A DNA stretch of 47,913 nt from an uncultured bacterium (GTDB lineage Bacteria > Verrucomicrobiota > Lentisphaeria > Oligosphaerales > Oligosphaeraceae), in the NCBI GenBank assembly GCA_900548225.1, contig URJM01000008.1, forward strand, positions 1 through 47,913, written 5' to 3'. The position numbers and the translations under genes were made by a program. The notes beneath the pieces were generated by a model. It saw nothing but the letters and a program-made list of their open reading frames with translations, was not told where the DNA came from and searched no databases. Below are positions 46,314 through 47,913 of the stretch, one piece after another; within the stretch, counting starts at the first letter, position 1, and every line of letters starts with the position of its first letter.

Positions 46314-46350
46314 CCGCCGTGGGTTGCACATTCGCGCCAACCCGCGGCGG
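46314..46350 (+). terminator. Hairpin after the acyl-CoA dehydrogenase gene
   Basis: CCGCCGTGGGTTG (46314-46326) and CAACCCGCGGCGG (46338-46350) pair at 12 of 13 positions, 40 bases after the stop codon. No T run follows. Confidence 0.6.
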
Positions 46351-46383
46351 CTCCATCCTAGCCTAGGCGTGGCTAGGGAAATG

Positions 46384-46543
46384 CTTGTCTTTATAACATA
46401 TTGGGGCTGAAGGAGTTACTGCAATATTTACAACTCCGGCCCCCGCTTCATCCTAAAAGGATTCGCTCCCTCGATTATTCTCTGGATTATTGGCGAGCGA
46501 ATCCTCAGGGAGATATCTCCGGTTACTTTCCGAAGACCTTCTT
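46384..46543. repeat. First copy of a roughly 160-bp palindrome-bearing repeat
   Basis: Nearly identical to 47193-47354. It contains GGAGTT/AACTCC arms, AGGATTCGCTC (46458-46468) pairing with GAGCGAATCCT (46495-46505), and the perfect palindrome GGAGATATCTCC (46509-46520). Its right end carries the last codons of the WbsX-like gene read on the minus strand (KKVFGK then stop), then diverges. Confidence 0.9.
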
Positions 46544-46631
46544 CATGTTTTTAGCATTGAGGCCCCAAAAACATTATTACGGTTCATTTCCATCTATCGA
46601 ATGGCTCAGTATGATGCGACCCTCTAATGGC

Positions 46632-46793
46632 TCAGTTTACGCGATCCGTGACGACAGGGCTGAACTGAACTTCTTCGCCTAGCTCGTTCTTGTGAAACAT
46701 GCGGACCGTCTCGGCGATGGCGGTGGCGTCCTTCTCCAATTCAGGATTGCACTCCATCATCATGATGCCGAGGTCAAGTTTGCGAAGCATCAT
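46632..46793 (-). other. Possible gene remnant, 53 codons, unidentified
   Basis: A minus-strand frame reading MMLRKLDLGIMMMEC onward to a stop at 46632. It is open a further 80 bases upstream without a start codon, which suggests the 3' end of a lost gene. The composition looks protein-like (ELEKDATAIAETVRMF), but I do not recognise it. It lies between the two copies of the repeat in visibly AT-rich sequence. Confidence 0.25.
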
Positions 46794-46966
46794 GTCGATT
46801 TCGGCAATAGAGGACAGTCTGTAGGAGCCGGCTAACCGCGTGGCTGGGCTAAATTGTGGGGTGGATGAAAGATGTGGACTAAAAGTGGACTAAAAGTGAA
46901 TTTTAAAACTTGATGCTTTTGGTGGCATTGTATTTTAAGTGTTATTGACCAAGCAGTGGGGATACG

Positions 46967-47205
46967 ATGAAAATCAACGGACAATACGAATGCGAGGCTC
47001 AAGAGTTCAAGGCCAGCCTGTCAGAGATGGACAAGGAAATCGTCTTCCTTGTTGCCATGCTGAATAAAAACGGTAAGGGGAAAGTCTTTTTTTTGGTGTG
47101 ACCAACGATGGAGAGGTGCTTTGTCTTAAAGGCACGCTTGGGTGTGAGACGGTCAAGATAATTGGGATAGCCGTGGCAAGGGAAAGACTTGCCTTGTCTT
47201 TATAA
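46967..47205 (+). pseudogene. Truncated, frameshifted AlbA_2 (Schlafen-like) domain gene
   Basis: The frame opens MKINGQYECEAQEFKASL and continues to NKNGKGKVFF. It then breaks in a run of eight T (47087-47094) and meets a stop at 47099. In the next frame the sequence continues GVTNDGEVLCLKGTLG. Joined, this gives the E-x-x-x-FK...N-x-x-G-x-x-x-x-GV-x-D-G pattern of the AlbA_2 putative DNA-binding domain. The joined frame stops at 47205, inside the second repeat copy, which begins at 47193, so the repeat boundary removes the rest of the gene. A weak TTGATG (46910) and TATTTT (46931) pair precedes it. The family call rests on motif pattern only. Confidence 0.5.
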
Positions 47206-47354
47206 CGCTTTGGGGCTGAAGGAGTTACTGTAATATTTACAACTCCGCCCCCCCCGCTTCTTCCTAAAAGGATTCGCTCCCTCGATTATTCTCTGGATTA
47301 TTGGCGAGCGAATCCTCAGGGAGATATCTCCGGTTACTTTCCGAAGGCCTTCTT
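47193..47354. repeat. Second copy of the palindrome-bearing repeat
   Basis: It matches 46384-46543 with a few substitutions and a small length difference in a C run. The stem arms are at 47269-47279 and 47306-47316, and the GGAGATATCTCC palindrome at 47320-47331. Its right end overlaps the last codons and stop of the WbsX-like gene, so in this position the hairpins lie just past that gene's 3' end and may be its terminator. Confidence 0.9.
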
Positions 47355-47913
47355 GACGGCTTCCAGGTATCCGTATCCGTAGAGGTCGTCGGGCTGGAGA
47401 TAGCTTGTTTCAGTCCATTCGTTCCAGCTGTTTATTGTGACCATTTGGGGGACGGATGGATTTTTGAGAAGATATTCCTTCGCCATCAGGAGTCCCTTTT
47501 CGAAGTTTTCGGGCGTATTGTTGCGCATGATTGCGCCGTCATGGAATTCCCTGAACCTGGGATTGTTGTCCCATCCGATGGTGACGTGTGGGATGTAGGG
47601 GACGCCGCAGTTCTTTTCGAGCTTTCTCCATTCCTCCTGGACATCCGGGAGGATTTCCAGGTAGTCTCTGCCTGGGTTGGCGAATTGTGCGAATGAGTAG
47701 TCCGTTGCCGAGTCCATTCCGAACTCTGCCATGGAGGAGATTTGCAGTGACTTGTACGGGTCGTCCACGCCTGAAAGATTCGGCTTTTTTGAGCGCAGGG
47801 GAATTCCGAGCAGGTGGAGTCCTGGCAAACCGGAGCGGACAGCCTCTTCGCGCAGCCAATCGAATGCCTCAACGACATGCTTTTCACCGCCGAGCCCCGA
47901 AATCAGGTTGCCC
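47334..47913 (-). CDS. WbsX/GH99-like protein, C-terminal part, cut by the window edge
   Basis: Only the last 192 residues are in the window; the frame is open to the right edge (GNLISGLGGEKHVVEAFDWL), so the start lies beyond it. The block INSWNEWTETSYLQPDDLYG followed by YGYLEAVKK is the C-terminal signature of the WbsX/GH99-like family, whose members process or build surface polysaccharides or act as alpha-mannan hydrolases. TIGWDNNPRF further upstream fits the same fold. The stop lies inside the second repeat copy. Activity cannot be decided from this part. Confidence 0.75.
   Translation of the reverse strand, partial: GNLISGLGGEKHVVEAFDWLREEAVRSGLPGLHLLGIPLRSKKPNLSGVDDPYKSLQISSMAEFGMDSATDYSFAQFANPGRDYLEILPDVQEEWRKLEKNCGVPYIPHVTIGWDNNPRFREFHDGAIMRNNTPENFEKGLLMAKEYLLKNPSVPQMVTINSWNEWTETSYLQPDDLYGYGYLEAVKKAFGK

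Noticed and set aside
46401..46682. 93-codon frame through the first repeat copy
   Set aside because: Its first half is the repeat itself and the rest has no family pattern; it probably arises by chance in AT-rich debris.

Overview
The window is dense, GC-rich bacterial chromosome: about 32 intact protein genes, one frameshifted gene and one decayed stretch near the right end. I see no rRNA, tRNA, CRISPR array, phage or transposase gene. MurE carries the DNPR motif of meso-diaminopimelate-type enzymes, so the cell has Gram-negative-style peptidoglycan. The eukaryote-like (type 2) IleS, several SPFH proteins, a partial WbsX/GH99-like gene and repeated TATATT boxes without a clear -35 would fit a PVC-group bacterium such as a gut Lentisphaerota or Kiritimatiellota. 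That placement is inference from gene style, not from a marker search.

Left part (1-12.9 kb, all plus strand): a KamA-family radical SAM enzyme, asnA, a large coiled-coil/NYN nuclease-like protein, serC, a D-2-hydroxyacid dehydrogenase, a DEAD-box RNA helicase with a tandem-repeat tail, then a close-packed murE, ybaK-type deacylase and ABC-F ATPase group.

Centre-left (13.2-20.9 kb): the most unusual locus. One promoter region with two TATATT boxes precedes five same-strand genes: a seven-membrane-segment SPFH protein with a His-rich insert, an HflC-like and an HflK-like SPFH protein, a P1B-type ATPase whose CPC metal motif is replaced by Val-Pro-Ala, and an ABC ATPase with a long charged tail but no permease. 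A strong intrinsic terminator ends the locus, and hairpins sit between its last three genes. I propose it as a membrane microdomain-associated transport system of unknown substrate.

Centre (20.9-33.1 kb): housekeeping genes ruvC, pyrD, rpsO, pnp, rpmE and prfA, a cytosolic GH20 hexosaminidase, a methylenetetrahydrofolate reductase-like gene broken by a frameshift, metK and uvrB. The reductase and metK together point to methionine/one-carbon metabolism.

Right part (33.1-47.9 kb): an AT-rich intergenic region with a near-perfect 19-bp-stem hairpin, an overlapping DUF2157/GDYXXLXY membrane gene pair, then a minus-strand series (nagA, an orphan membrane histidine kinase, ileS, two unknown membrane proteins, def) and a divergent acyl-CoA dehydrogenase. 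GH20 and NagA could act in succession on N-acetylglucosamine compounds. From 46.3 to 47.3 kb lies AT-rich debris: two copies of a roughly 160-bp palindrome-bearing repeat flank a truncated, frameshifted AlbA_2-type gene. The window ends inside a WbsX/GH99-like gene.
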